This document shows positions 34,731 through 45,201 of a DNA stretch of 64,000 nt, one piece after another. Source of the stretch: Arthrinium phaeospermum (lineage: Eukaryota > Ascomycota > Sordariomycetes > Amphisphaeriales > Apiosporaceae). The stretch covers positions 1 through 64,000 of the forward strand of contig QYRS01000006.1 in NCBI GenBank assembly GCA_006503535.1. The letters run 5' to 3'. Below the pieces are notes generated by a model. It did not search any database, was not told where the DNA came from, and was given only the letters and a program-made list of their open reading frames with translations. Each line of letters opens with the position of its first letter. Position 1 is the first letter of the stretch. A program made the position numbers and the translations under genes.

Positions 34731-35214
34731 AGGACGAAATTTGTGATCAGTTCAACTGGTATCTTTATCGCAGTCCTGGCGGCTATATGGGATGTGAGCT
34801 TTGGGTGTCTTGGTGGAGTTGGGATGGAATTCTGGGTCCTGGTCCAAGTGGATATGGATCATTGGTGTTTGGAATGACTAGGTAGTCAACAACATTGCCG
34901 ACATACTCTGAATATACCAACTCAATCTCAAACTCTAATGAATCAGGTGCCATGTTCGACTCTAAGTTGGTGTGACCCCACGGACGTACTTCATTAAACG
35001 ATGCTGTCGCCCAGAGATATGTGGCATGCTCAATATAATAGTGATCCCTTGTCATTCATATCAAGTCTGCCTGACAGAAACCAAGAATTCACAAAGAGCA
35101 GGTAACCTCAAAAAGTTGATGGCACCAGAGAAAAATGCTTGCCACGGCAACCAAAGTCGGCATACATGTGCATGGCCTAGATAAACGCCATATATGAATA
35201 CCCACCATTGCATC
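34731..35214. other. Convergent intergenic region
   Basis: The 3' flanks of the ABC transporter and the Zn2Cys6 gene meet here. Nothing else is visible. Confidence 0.5.
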
Positions 35215-37095
35215 CTACGACGGAAGCAAGTCCCCAATGAGCAGCTTCCCAGACCCCGTCAGCGGCTGCGGCACCCACTGCAGCACCTCCAACCCGTCCG
35301 AGACGTCCGCCACCTCCTCCACAAGCGTCCACTTGAATTTCCCCTCGGTGGTTTCGTCCTTGCTCGGGGCGAGGTACCGGAAGAGGATGCGCGCCCCGCC
35401 GTCCTCAAACGCAAACTCGCGGCGCACGAGCCGTCGCCACTGCTCGTCGGGCGTGCCGTCCACCGCATTGTTCCGCTCGACGAGGCGGCCCCGCAGCGCC
35501 AGGGCGTAGAGGGCGCGCGTGTCCCAGAGCCCGTCGCGGCCCGGGTAGTCGGCCAGGATGGCGATGGCCTGGTCGCGCACCGCCGGGTCCCGGCAGAAAA
35601 AGGCGACGATCAGGACGTAGTAGGACAGCTTGCACTGCAGCGACATCTGGTGGGCCGGGCCGCCGTCGCCGGCTGTCATGACCTCCTTCATCTTGCGGAC
35701 GGCCATCTCGACCAGCGACAGGTACTCGCGGAAGGCCGGGGTCAGCTTCTGCATCGACTCGACCCACATGTGGCGCGTGGGGTCCGAGAAGAGCAGGACG
35801 CCGAGGTACTGCAGGCGCAGGTTGATGGCCCGGAGGTAGTAGGCCGGCTTGTCGAAGTCGGACAGCAAGATCTGGTTGAAGAAGGGGAGGAAGGCGTCTC
35901 CCAGCTTCTGCATGTCCCGCCGTACCGTCTCGCAGTACTCCTTGATCTTGGGGTTGCCGAGGATCTCCGGGTAGTACTTGTCAATGATGTCGGGGTCGCT
36001 GGACTGGAGGATGCCCGACGCCTCGACCACCTCCATCAGGACGGGCCCGATAGCCGTGTGGCGGCGCAGCGCCGTGTTGAGACAGTTTTCGAACTCGTCC
36101 AGGTCGCGAAACACGTCGGGGACGTGGTCGCTGGCGCGGGGCGACGACAGGAACTGGCGGCCCAATAGCACCATGAAGGAGTCCAGGGTCTGCTTCTTGT
36201 TCCGCAGCCCGCGCGCAAAGTTGGGCAAGGGGGTGCAGTGCCCGACCCGCCCGGGAAGGATGGTCCGGGACTGCAGGGCGATGTCGGCGAAGACGTCGGC
36301 CATCTCGACGAAGAACCGCGTGGGGTTCGGCGCGAGGCATTGGATGCTGCTACCATCGCCGCCATCAGGGTCGTCCGTCATCAGCGCGAGCACGAGCGCC
36401 AGCCCGTGATTGACGTGCGTCAGCGCCGCCTGGCTGTCACCGCGCAGCAGGTCGAAGAAGAGCAGCAGGACCGCCAGGAACGATGCATCGTGGAGCGACA
36501 AGCTTTGTTGGTGATGCATCGTCCTCAAGGAGCGGCCATGGTACGACAGGGCCTGCACATAATGCGCGCTCTCCTCGTTGGGGCGGCGGGCGCGGAGAGA
36601 TCGGGCGTCGGACTCGCGGTACCAAATGCTCAAGGCGCCGATGGCCATGGCGGCGTGGCGACAGAAGGGGTTCGTCCGCGCAAACTGCGGGGCCGTGACG
36701 CCCCAAAAGTCCCGGTTGGAGGTGCCGGTGATCCAGTAGCCCTGCATCAGCTTGGCGAACTCGGCGAAGTACCTGGCCCCCGTCGCATCGTGGAAGTCGA
36801 GGCAGTCGGCGTCCAACAGCGCCTGCTTTTGCGGGGAGGCGACGTGCACCGCCAACGGCCGCCGGGAAGTCAAAGCGGTGGCGGCGGATTCGGACTCCCC
36901 CGCGCTAGCGTAGCCACAAGGACGTTGGCCTCTGACGCAATTCTGGCAATTGGGTTTCGCCTCATCGCAGCGGATGTGCCGCCTCTTGCAAGTGGTGCAG
37001 CCGGTGCGCACTTTCGGCGTGCTAGTCCGGCTGGATTTGGATTGGGATTTCGATTTGGCCTTGGAGCCTCGAAGGGCCATGTCGACGCGTTCCAT
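35215..37095 (-). CDS. Zn(II)2Cys6 fungal transcription factor (626 aa)
   Basis: Single-exon gene of 626 residues. The N-terminus carries a binuclear zinc cluster with cysteines at 33, 36, 43, 50, 53 and 60 (CTTCKRRHIRCDEAKPNCQN is the core), spacing C-x2-C-x6-C-x6-C-x2-C-x6-C, preceded by a basic K/S/R-rich stretch. The remaining about 560 residues form the usual helical regulatory region, with a DRDFW-like stretch (SNRDFWG) near residue 130. Family members are nuclear activators that bind CGG/CCG half sites, often as dimers. It converges with the ABC exporter and diverges from an F-box gene 340 bp away. Regulation of the exporter is a reasonable guess from context only. A second in-frame methionine at residue 6 (MALRG) could be the true start. 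Confidence 0.92.
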   Translation of the reverse strand: MERVDMALRGSKAKSKSQSKSSRTSTPKVRTGCTTCKRRHIRCDEAKPNCQNCVRGQRPCGYASAGESESAATALTSRRPLAVHVASPQKQALLDADCLDFHDATGARYFAEFAKLMQGYWITGTSNRDFWGVTAPQFARTNPFCRHAAMAIGALSIWYRESDARSLRARRPNEESAHYVQALSYHGRSLRTMHHQQSLSLHDASFLAVLLLFFDLLRGDSQAALTHVNHGLALVLALMTDDPDGGDGSSIQCLAPNPTRFFVEMADVFADIALQSRTILPGRVGHCTPLPNFARGLRNKKQTLDSFMVLLGRQFLSSPRASDHVPDVFRDLDEFENCLNTALRRHTAIGPVLMEVVEASGILQSSDPDIIDKYYPEILGNPKIKEYCETVRRDMQKLGDAFLPFFNQILLSDFDKPAYYLRAINLRLQYLGVLLFSDPTRHMWVESMQKLTPAFREYLSLVEMAVRKMKEVMTAGDGGPAHQMSLQCKLSYYVLIVAFFCRDPAVRDQAIAILADYPGRDGLWDTRALYALALRGRLVERNNAVDGTPDEQWRRLVRREFAFEDGGARILFRYLAPSKDETTEGKFKWTLVEEVADVSDGLEVLQWVPQPLTGSGKLLIGDLLPS

Positions 37096-37437
37096 ATTTC
37101 CAGCGTGGGGTGGTGCATTGGGTTTCCAGGGGTAACAGGGAACGGAAACATCGGTAAGACGGGACGGTTGGGCACGACGGAGATGAGATGGGCTGAAGTG
37201 GGACGACGTGCAAGGATGGCTGGTTTTTTTCTTTTAGCTGCGTCGGATACATAAGCGGTAAGCCCACGCCCCACTTTGGTCACCTCGAGTAACACGACGG
37301 GAAATGTGTTATTCTCCGAGTTGATTTCCAACATCGGTCACCCTTCTTTCAGTTGTCTCTAATGACGTTGAACGTTGATTTCCATTGACTTTCAAAGAAG
37401 ACCAACTGGCTTGGTACCCTGGTCGAACATAGCCGTA
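37096..37437. promoter_or_regulatory. Bidirectional promoter between Zn2Cys6 and F-box genes
   Basis: About 340 bp separate two divergent start codons. No TATA box or clear operator stands out. Confidence 0.5.
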
Positions 37438-39145
37438 ATGGCCTCCAACTGCACAATGGAAAGGCTTGGCCCCGAGATCCTCTCGCTCATCGTGGACAGA
37501 GTTTGGCGGCGCTACTACCGCACGTACGCGAGCATTTCGCGTGCTTGGCAACATGAAATCGAACGCCGCACCTTCCGATCCCTCGAACTGTACAGCGCCG
37601 AAGACATTGCCGTCTTGTCCCGTCTGCTCTCCCGCTTCCCGGGCCGGCGTTTCTATCTGAGGGAGATCAAGCTGGCCAGCCTCCCCCAGATCATGCCGCC
37701 CGGGCGATTCTCTCAGCACACGCTGACGTTCCGAAACGACGTGGCCGCTCTCCTCGCCGTATTGCACCGGTGTGACGAGGAGGACGAAAGGGCGGGGGTT
37801 CCGACGGATCCCACGATCTGTCTCAAATTGAGGCCCGGTTGGGGCCCCAGAGTGCCCAGGGACCTGGAAGAGGAGGGAATCCTCGGACTCGACCAGGTAC
37901 ATGTGCCTTCGGCCTGCTTGCCAGCTTTTCCCGAGTGGACCCTGTTGGAGGATCCGAGCCCAGCACCGTTGCCTTCGTCGCGGCGCGTCCAGGAACTCCG
38001 GGCCGAGAATGCGGGGCTGCACCCGATTGCCGTTGCGCAGTTCGCGTCTGCCATGCCGCAGTTGGAAACTCTTTATTTCTTCTGCTACGACCCTGCCATT
38101 GGTCGCCATCAGGGTGAGTCGCCATTCTTTTCCTTCCTATCGATCCATCATATGTGTGCATACGGCCTTTTATCGGGTCATATCAAGCCTCGCTAGTAGA
38201 AAGGCAACAAAAAGGCTACAGACCCCAGACTCACTCACTGACCCCCTAATCACAGCTCGTCTGGCCCAGCGGAACGCTCTCGCTCGTGCGTTGGATTCCT
38301 TGTGTGGAAAGCTCCCGCGTTTGAGAGATCTAGAAATCAGCCGTATCGAGTTCCATTCCGTGTCCAATCATAGTCTCGCCTGCCAAAGCCTGGTGGACGC
38401 GGAGGGAATCGACCTGGTCTGCGAAGCGCTCCGAAAGCTCGCCCAGCCCACGGTAGAGAAGCTGTGTCTCAGCAACTGGCTGCTATCCGAAGACTTGTTT
38501 CTCAATAGGCGAGACCCATCAGCAGTCAACACGTGGCCTCGACTGGAGGATCTTGACGTATCGAGTTCCGTGATAGCTCCGAATGGCAAGTGGTACGTCA
38601 CCGGGCAGCCGTCGGACGAGCCATTCGACCCCGCACCACATCCCGACGATACTCTCAGATTCATGGCCAACATGGATGCCAAGGCGGGCATGGGTACAGA
38701 GCCCGCAGGCGCCGGTACCGCCCGCGAAAATGGGGCCGACATGCACCACCGCTGGCGTCTACATATTGACCACAACACCGTGAACCCGCTGTTGGAGAGT
38801 CTCAGCGAGGCCGTCACCCAACACATGCCGCAACTCCGCGAGCTCAAGTTCCTCATGGGAGGGCATCGACAGGAAGACCGCGATAGACCGAGGGGACCAT
38901 CCTTGACGGTGCTTTACGATGAAAGGTTGCTAGGTGATCAGAAACGGTGGCAGGTAAACCGCCGGGGACCCTTCCGGGAGTGGGAGATACCCCAGAGCCT
39001 CCTAGATGCGTGGCAATGCTTGGTAGTCAGGGATCTTGAGATACCTGGGACGGAAGTCCAAGACGAGGCCATGGATTCGTCGGCAGGGGGGGATGAACTG
39101 GATGCAGGGGGCGACGAGGAGTCGAGTGATTCTGAAATGGACTGA
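37438..39145 (+). CDS. F-box-like protein, first of a tandem pair (521 aa)
   Basis: Two exons, 37438-38113 and 38256-39145, joined by a 142-nt GT-AG intron (gtgagt...cacag), giving 521 residues. The N-terminus has an F-box-like segment: MERLGPEILSLIVDRVW followed by YASISRAWQHEIERRTF (about residues 7-45). F-box proteins link substrates to SCF ubiquitin ligases. The rest is predicted substrate-binding region without visible LRR, WD40 or kelch repeats. The C-terminus is acidic. A homologous gene follows 0.5 kb downstream in the same direction and shares blocks such as ISRAWQHE and LAQPTV. The intron is absent from that paralogue. An alternative start at MERLG (seven residues later) is possible. 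Confidence 0.82.
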
Positions 39146-39632
39146 GGGAAAGCGTCCAAGAAAGCGATGAATACTTTGGGTGTTTTACGTCGGCTAGGCT
39201 GGCCCGGTATAGACCGCGAAAACGAAGAGACATGATGGCGGGATGCATCGCGACTTGGCCCAGCGTTCATTGTAGAAACTATTATGAGTTCACCTATTCG
39301 CATCAACCCCAGAGTGCATTGCATTTAAAGTTTCCAATGCATTGGGCCCAGGCGAGGAATCTACAAGCAAATTGGCGGTTAAGCTTTTCGCTGTCCCTGG
39401 CTAACCCAAGGAATATATCATATATGAACGTTTCTCCGTTGGTGCCTATACCAACCTATCTCCGTTGACTGAACGGCCCGAAGTACATAAGGCAAACAAT
39501 ACCGTGCCATCAACCACACTTGATCATCTATCATCCATCTCGACTTTTTTCTGCAGCCACAAACACAAAGCTATTGTCCGAGTTATCTAGATAACCCCTT
39601 GACCGTTCATCTCCCATCGCCACGCCAACACA
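39146..39632. other. Intergenic region between tandem F-box genes
   Basis: Holds the 3' flank of the first and the promoter of the second F-box gene. No other feature is seen. Confidence 0.5.
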
Positions 39633-41228
39633 ATGGACAGACTCAGCCCCGAGCTCCTCTCCCTCATCGTCGACCATCTCGACACGGACCGCCTCAGCAG
39701 CTATGCGACCATCTCGCGCGCCTGGCAGCACGAGGTCGAACGACGCTGCTTCCGAAACGTGGAGCTCACCGTCGAGAACATGTCGGTCTTTCCCGGCATC
39801 TTTGCGAGACTGCCACAGCGGCGCCGCTACCTGCGCCGCATCACGCTCGCGCTCCAACTCGAGAGACTGGAAGACGGCGCGATGAGACACTGTGTTTTTG
39901 AGCATATGGTCTTTCGGAGGTGTTTGACCTCCCTCTTGGCCACCTTGAAGCAGTGGGACGAGGACGAAGACACGGCGGGCTCGCCGACCCGGGCCAACCT
40001 GGAGCTCTGCATCCAGCCTAGCTCGGGAAGAAGCTGGGATTCGGAAGGCGACAAGTGGGACAGCCCCTTGCAAGACCCACGGCTATCGTATCTGCTCGAG
40101 GATCCAGAAACAGCAAGAATTCTGAAGCATCCACATACTGCCATGGCCTCGGACATGTGGCTCAGGGTCGAATACTTGACCCTTGCATGGAGTGACAACC
40201 TTCCCACCATCCGAAGGGTGCAGTCCCTTAGTGTCGAGGGCGGCAAAGCCGGACCCTCGACACTACCCTGGTTTCTACTTTCGAGCACCAGCTGCGAGAT
40301 CGCGGCGGCCTTTCCGTCGTTGGAATCCTTCCGATTCGAGTACAGGGACGCATTCCGCGACAGTCACGAGGAGGAGGTGGTACTGCGGTCCCATCTCGTT
40401 TCCGGGCTCGAGTCTCTGCACGGACAGCTTCCGTCGCTGAAGAGGCTGGAGATCCAGAGGACCAGCCCCGACTGCGTGTTGAACCACGACTACTACCCGG
40501 ACCACTTGGACGACCAGGGCATCGACCTGGTCAGCCAGGCCATCCGCCGGCTGGCACAGCCTACCGTCCAGGAACTCGTCCTGGACAACTTCTTTCTTTC
40601 CCGAGACCTGCTCTGCAACCGGCACAGCAGTGCTAGAGAAGAAGGAGACGATGACGATATATGGCGCGCACTCCGCCGATTGGATGTGGGGGCCCAGCTG
40701 GTGGCGCCAGATGGGGCGTGGTATACGACGGGCCTCGCCCCAAACACTGCGGACCCGCTGCCCGATGGGCCAGTCCAGGGTCTCATTAGCCCTTTCGATG
40801 GCGATGTCGCGTGCAGGCCCTGGCGTCGGTCCATCGACGGCGGCACCACCGAGCCGCTCCTGGACGACCTGACGAGAGTGGCCCACGACCGCATGCCCCG
40901 TCTTCGAGAGCTCACCATCGACCTGCACAGCAGCGACAACTTGGAGGACTACTTGCGCGTCTGGGGCTTTCATGGCGAACGAGACATCCAAAATCGCGAG
41001 GACTGGGACGGTTACGAGCCCCGCCTTCGCGTGTCCTGCCAGACCGAGCCGTGCCGGCAGTGGACGGTGGACCGATACCTGGGCGCCCGGGATTGGCGTA
41101 TTCCGCGGAGCCTGCAATGGCAATGGGACGGGTTTGCTGGCAAGGATGGCGTGGTAGTCACCGACATTGACGAAGACGACTATGTTATCGTGGAGCGGAC
41201 AGTGCCTTCCCATTGCTCATCAAAGTGA
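39633..41228 (+). CDS. F-box-like protein, second of a tandem pair (531 aa)
   Basis: Single-exon gene of 531 residues, clearly paralogous to the gene just upstream. MDRLSPELLSLIVDHL plus YATISRAWQHEVERRCF (about residues 1-44) is an F-box-like domain. Shared downstream blocks include RRxYLR, a leucine-rich LPSLKRLEI segment, GIDLV, RLAQPTVQELVL, APDGAWYTTG and MPRLRELT, so similarity runs through most of the protein and reflects gene duplication. The role is presumed substrate recognition in an SCF ubiquitin ligase; no substrate can be inferred. The start is supported by the alignment with the paralogue and by a favourable context (cacaATGg). The gene converges with the secreted-protein gene 226 bp downstream. 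Confidence 0.85.
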   Translation: MDRLSPELLSLIVDHLDTDRLSSYATISRAWQHEVERRCFRNVELTVENMSVFPGIFARLPQRRRYLRRITLALQLERLEDGAMRHCVFEHMVFRRCLTSLLATLKQWDEDEDTAGSPTRANLELCIQPSSGRSWDSEGDKWDSPLQDPRLSYLLEDPETARILKHPHTAMASDMWLRVEYLTLAWSDNLPTIRRVQSLSVEGGKAGPSTLPWFLLSSTSCEIAAAFPSLESFRFEYRDAFRDSHEEEVVLRSHLVSGLESLHGQLPSLKRLEIQRTSPDCVLNHDYYPDHLDDQGIDLVSQAIRRLAQPTVQELVLDNFFLSRDLLCNRHSSAREEGDDDDIWRALRRLDVGAQLVAPDGAWYTTGLAPNTADPLPDGPVQGLISPFDGDVACRPWRRSIDGGTTEPLLDDLTRVAHDRMPRLRELTIDLHSSDNLEDYLRVWGFHGERDIQNREDWDGYEPRLRVSCQTEPCRQWTVDRYLGARDWRIPRSLQWQWDGFAGKDGVVVTDIDEDDYVIVERTVPSHCSSK

Positions 41229-41454
41229 GAATGCAAGAGGTTCACAAAGATGGCATCCCTCGAGTCCGATCAAAGTACTTAAATGAGATAGAATTTAATC
41301 GACAAAAATGATACCCAATATTCCAAATCTGCTTTCTAGGATACCCAAATGTGCCTGCCCCTCTTGTGATCCAACGCCAAAACTCAGACATTACCTCATG
41401 ATAGCCAACCAACTCCCGAAATCCAACTCATCAACTGCATCGTTGCATCACCCA

Positions 41455-42147
41455 TCACTGCACGACGCAAGGCACCGCCCTCGACCCGCTCGCCCACTCG
41501 GTCTCGGGCAGCGTGCCGCACAGCAAGACGAAGTTGCCGGCGATGCAGTCGGCCGGCAGCTTCTCGCCCGGGTAGACGTAGCTGACGAGCAGCAGGTCCC
41601 GCAGGCTGCCGATGGCGCGCGGGCAGACGGCGTACGTGCCCTGGCCCGGCAGGCCGCCGTCGCGGGGCCCGGACAGGACGGGGATGCCGTCGGCCCCCGT
41701 CCAGGCGAAGAGCCCCGCCGTCCCCGGCGAGGCGGTGTACAGCCCGACTTGGTGCTCGCTGCCGGCCCCGACGACGGCGCTCAGGGGGTAGACCCCGGGC
41801 ACGTCGGTGCGCATGACGGTGGAAGCCCCGTTGGGGTCCGAGACGTCGGCAAAGTAGAAGACGGGCACGTCCTTGGCCGGGTTGTTGTTGACGTCGTCGC
41901 GCTCACTGCTGCGCGGCACGACGACGCCCGCGTTGACGCCCTGGCTCAGGCGCTGCAGGGAGAACATGGTCGTGTACACGCGCTCGTACAGCTCGGGCGT
42001 GGGGGCGGCCGAGGTGTTGGTGAAGGCGAGCTGGACGCCGGTCGAGGTGCTGATCATGGGGCCGCCGGCGCGGGGGTCCAGCACGGGCATCGCCGAGGCC
42101 AGCCCAAGGAGTCCGAGGGAAAGGGGGAGGGGGAGGGTGAAGAACAT
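41455..42147 (-). CDS. Small secreted protein, family not recognised (230 aa)
   Basis: I chose the start at 42147 because it places a classic signal peptide at the N-terminus: MFFTLPLPLSLGLLGLASA, with likely cleavage before MPVLDP. The open frame extends 18 codons further upstream in a T-rich low-complexity leader (MKYSETPTTTTTTTSS), which would bury the signal. The mature protein is about 210 residues, contains four cysteines, all in its C-terminal part (VCPR, DCIAG, LLCGT, PCVV), and one N-glycosylation sequon (NTS). No catalytic motif is visible. It is likely extracellular or wall-associated. A TATA box (tatataagga on the coding strand) lies about 135 bp upstream. It might be a dispersed fungal secreted family; I do not assign one. 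Confidence 0.8.
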   Translation of the reverse strand: MFFTLPLPLSLGLLGLASAMPVLDPRAGGPMISTSTGVQLAFTNTSAAPTPELYERVYTTMFSLQRLSQGVNAGVVVPRSSERDDVNNNPAKDVPVFYFADVSDPNGASTVMRTDVPGVYPLSAVVGAGSEHQVGLYTASPGTAGLFAWTGADGIPVLSGPRDGGLPGQGTYAVCPRAIGSLRDLLLVSYVYPGEKLPADCIAGNFVLLCGTLPETEWASGSRAVPCVVQ

Positions 42148-42282
42148 GTTCTCAGATGATGTGGTTGTGGTTGTGGTGGTTGGCGTTTCAGAGTATTTCA
42201 ACTTTTGCTACTTGTGAATGAGGCAAGATGGTTGTTGGTGCTGTTAATCTCCTTGCTATCGAATGTCGGTGTTGTTCAAGTC

Positions 42283-42290
42283 CTTATATA
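42283..42290 (-). promoter_or_regulatory. TATA box of the secreted-protein gene
   Basis: On the minus strand this reads TATATAAG followed by ga, about 135 bp before the chosen start codon at 42147. The same ten-base core (tatataagga) occurs before the LysM gene at 62432. Confidence 0.5.
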
Positions 42291-43540
42291 CGTCGCTGAC
42301 TCTCTATCAAAAAATTTCAGCTCCATGCAAACCGCGCTGGCCGAGAATGCCGATACGAGCTGATGCAGGCGGCGCTGACCGAGTAACACGAACTTGTTTG
42401 CTTCTTTGGGCTGGCAATCGGGCGGCCTGGCAGGAGGGGGTGAGCAATACGGGGCAATCCTTCGTGCAATAGCCTGCGCCACACTTGGCAAGCCCATACG
42501 CCGTACATCCATGCTTACATCATAGTCGCTTAAGATCCAACGACCCCACTATGAGACTACCGTATTCCTAATCGAGAAAAGTAGCTAGGTTAGACCTCTT
42601 CTCGCACTTGGGGAGGCTTGCACCATGACATTTCGTTCTAGTCTTGCCAGAAGATCTCACGCCAAGAACGGAGGCCACGTTCGACATCGCCCAAAGCAGC
42701 ATCTTACTCGCTCACACACCGGTATACCATGTGCGATGGTCCTAGATAAGCTGCATACTTGGCGGCCGCGCCGTTGGATGCAATGCAATGCAATGCAATA
42801 CAACGTGGTAACCCGAAACCGTCAATTATTGGTATGTGCATCCCTCTTTGCGGCGTCAAACGAGGACCACCCGGACAGCAACGTTGCGATCTGATGATAT
42901 TTGCCCCAAGCCTGCTCGTATAGTTGCAGCAGCAGTAGCGGCATCATCAATCGTGGTGCTCTCAACTACTGTGTGTAGCAATACTGCTGCTAAACCCGAC
43001 TTACGGCATCACGATTGATCGGGGTCGCTGGTCTGGTGGGTTTCGGGAATTATAAACCAGACCCCGTCAGGTGCTACTGTTGCTTCAGCTTCACAAAGCG
43101 CCGCAGACTTAGTGGCCTCCGGGAGATTTCGTGACGACTCCAATGTATGGCAAGGTGATTAGTGATCAAGAAAAGCTTCATCATTTGCCTGCAGTTCTTG
43201 CCTCAAACTCCGGCAAATCTCGGTGCCGCTCCGTCATGCACCTCATGCAGTCCGGCGCCCGTTCCGTCAAGCCCGGTCGCCCAGACACTGGTGCACCACC
43301 AAATTATCCTCGTCTACGCGTCTCTCTTGTTACTTTACGGCTGCCGCCTTGGTTGAATAACACCGTGTCACATGTTTTACGGTGGATGACGAACCGGCGC
43401 CCAAAATCATGTGTGTATTCCAGTAGAAATGTTGCTTGATTGCATCTAGAGTTCTGCGTTGGCCTTATTCCCATGCCAAATGCGTCTCTTCTCATCCGTG
43501 TCCATTCTGTATCAGTCCAGCTCACCCTGTCGCACTAGGC
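42291..43540. other. Intergenic region
   Basis: No supported gene. A short pentanucleotide tandem (aatgc units) lies at 42779-42800. The right part is the 3' flank of the MYND gene. Confidence 0.5.
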
Positions 43541-44872
43541 CTAGTCCTCCAAAGTGTAAGGGGAAGGAACACCAGAGTCGCCCCATTTCTCGTTCCAGTA
43601 GGCCTCGAACTTCTCGCGCGTCAGACGGCTGCCGTCAAAGGTTTCGTCAATCGGACTGCCACGGACGCGTGACTGGAGGTATGCCTCAAGGCCGTCGTCA
43701 TAGACCAGGTCCTTGTACTGGATGACGGCTTGGATGTGTGCGCGATGGATGGCGCGTCCCTGCTTGTGCATCAGGAGGATGGTACCCACACGCCCATCGC
43801 TATCGCCCCCCAGGTGCAAGTGGCGGAAAGCGTTCTTGCCCAAATTCTGGACGTCTGAACTCGTAACGCCTTTGGGGTATTTGCCTTCCTCGAAGTAGAA
43901 GAGGAAGCCTTGTTGGTCTGCTCTTAGCAGATCAAACACGCATTGGAAGGGACAACACTCGTGCGCCTCCTCCCAAACCCAAGAAAGACCCAGGCGGTTG
44001 GCCATGCCGGAGTCTTTTCTCTCACGGCACGCAATCGATGTCACCAGGACGGGCTCGATGGCATCCTCAGGCTCCAGACAAAACAGCTGTCTGTCCCGCT
44101 TGCAGTTGAGCTTGAAAGCAGGCCAGACCTCGGCCTCGGGGTTCTTGAGCTTGAGGGCATAGCGGTCGGGATCGACGACGCATATGTTGGTCTCACTCGT
44201 AATGTATTGGTCAACGGCGAGACGCAAGTCCTTGAGAGTGGCGTCCTCCCAAACAAAACCCCGGTTAACTATAGGGCGGCCGATCTCGTCGCTGGAGAAC
44301 GCTGCCACTACCCAGGGACCGAAGACCAGGCGTAGATGGCCCGGCTTGGCTAGGTGGAGAAGAGACTGGTTAATCGGGGTCTGGGCACTGAGCTCCTGCA
44401 CTCCGTGAGGCTTCTTTCCCACCGTAAGCACTTGCAGGCCACGGCCGAATCGCAGGTAAGGGTTTAATTTGTCCGTGTTAAGCGGAAGTTGCACGATGGC
44501 ATATGCGTCCGAGGGAGGCTTGACAAGTCGGCCGAGCTCACTTGGAACGAGCGAGCCTGTCCCGCTGCTCTCGAAGCGGGCCCAGTCCCAAACGGGTCGC
44601 TTCTGGTCGACAGGGAAGACGATGATGCGGCGGTGGTTGGGGCCGGGGCGGTTGTCAAGACGGAATTCGGCGCCAACCGAGGACTTGCAGAGCATCTTGT
44701 GATACTTCCAGTCTTGCTTCTGGCATGCCTGCGAGCAGTACTTGGTGCCGCAGACCTCGCAGGCCAGATGACCAGGATTCTCGCACATGATGCAGGCTTT
44801 GAGAACCTCGGGCTTGGTCTTGGCGTAGGCCTCGTCCACCATGCCCTCGGTTCCGAGCTGAGGCATGTCCAT
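43541..44872 (-). CDS. MYND zinc-finger protein (443 aa)
   Basis: Single-exon gene of 443 residues. Residues about 28-65 form a MYND zinc finger: CIMC, then CEVC, then CSQAC, then H and the final C in KYHKMLCKS. This gives the expected C-x2-C-x7-C-x2-C-x4-C-x3-C-x7-H-x3-C ligand pattern. MYND fingers bind proline-rich peptides and act in transcriptional or translational regulation. The remaining about 370 residues contain no SET domain or other module that I recognise, so the protein is not a SMYD methyltransferase. It heads a minus-strand series that continues with the 2H-phosphoesterase gene. A TATA-like stretch lies about 75-80 bp upstream of the start. Confidence 0.87.
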   Translation of the reverse strand: MDMPQLGTEGMVDEAYAKTKPEVLKACIMCENPGHLACEVCGTKYCSQACQKQDWKYHKMLCKSSVGAEFRLDNRPGPNHRRIIVFPVDQKRPVWDWARFESSGTGSLVPSELGRLVKPPSDAYAIVQLPLNTDKLNPYLRFGRGLQVLTVGKKPHGVQELSAQTPINQSLLHLAKPGHLRLVFGPWVVAAFSSDEIGRPIVNRGFVWEDATLKDLRLAVDQYITSETNICVVDPDRYALKLKNPEAEVWPAFKLNCKRDRQLFCLEPEDAIEPVLVTSIACRERKDSGMANRLGLSWVWEEAHECCPFQCVFDLLRADQQGFLFYFEEGKYPKGVTSSDVQNLGKNAFRHLHLGGDSDGRVGTILLMHKQGRAIHRAHIQAVIQYKDLVYDDGLEAYLQSRVRGSPIDETFDGSRLTREKFEAYWNEKWGDSGVPSPYTLED

Positions 44873-45201
44873 GGTGGTTGATTGAGTTGGAGAAAAACAA
44901 ACGAACTGTTGATGTTGGTTCTGATGTGTTTCGGGAATAGTGACTGTATATAAATCAATTGTCTTCGACCCAGAAACTGCTGCTTGACTTGTTGTGGGCC
45001 AAAGTCAGGCAGAAGAAAGATGGTTGTTGGCGAGGAAGAGAAAGGTGGAGGGAGGATGGGTATGGCAAAAGCTGAAGTGCACCTAAGTGAGATCGGGAAA
45101 CAAGTACCTAGTTTGGTACTTGGATTGTTGGCAGGAACAACCCATTATTGACATGAGGAGTGAATTGCCCCAAGAGCTCCATGGCAGCGTTTATTCTACT
45201 A
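44873..45201. promoter_or_regulatory. Promoter region of the MYND gene
   Basis: This 329-bp gap holds the MYND promoter and the 3' flank of the phosphoesterase gene. A TATA-like sequence (tatataaa on the plus strand, tttatata on the minus strand) lies at 44947-44954. Confidence 0.45.

Noticed and set aside
35194..36168. 324-codon plus-strand frame over the Zn2Cys6 gene
   Set aside because: Antisense of a GC-rich coding region; no recognisable protein features.
41308..42159. 283-codon plus-strand frame over the small secreted-protein gene
   Set aside because: Antisense of a GC-rich gene whose other strand has a clear signal peptide and TATA box.
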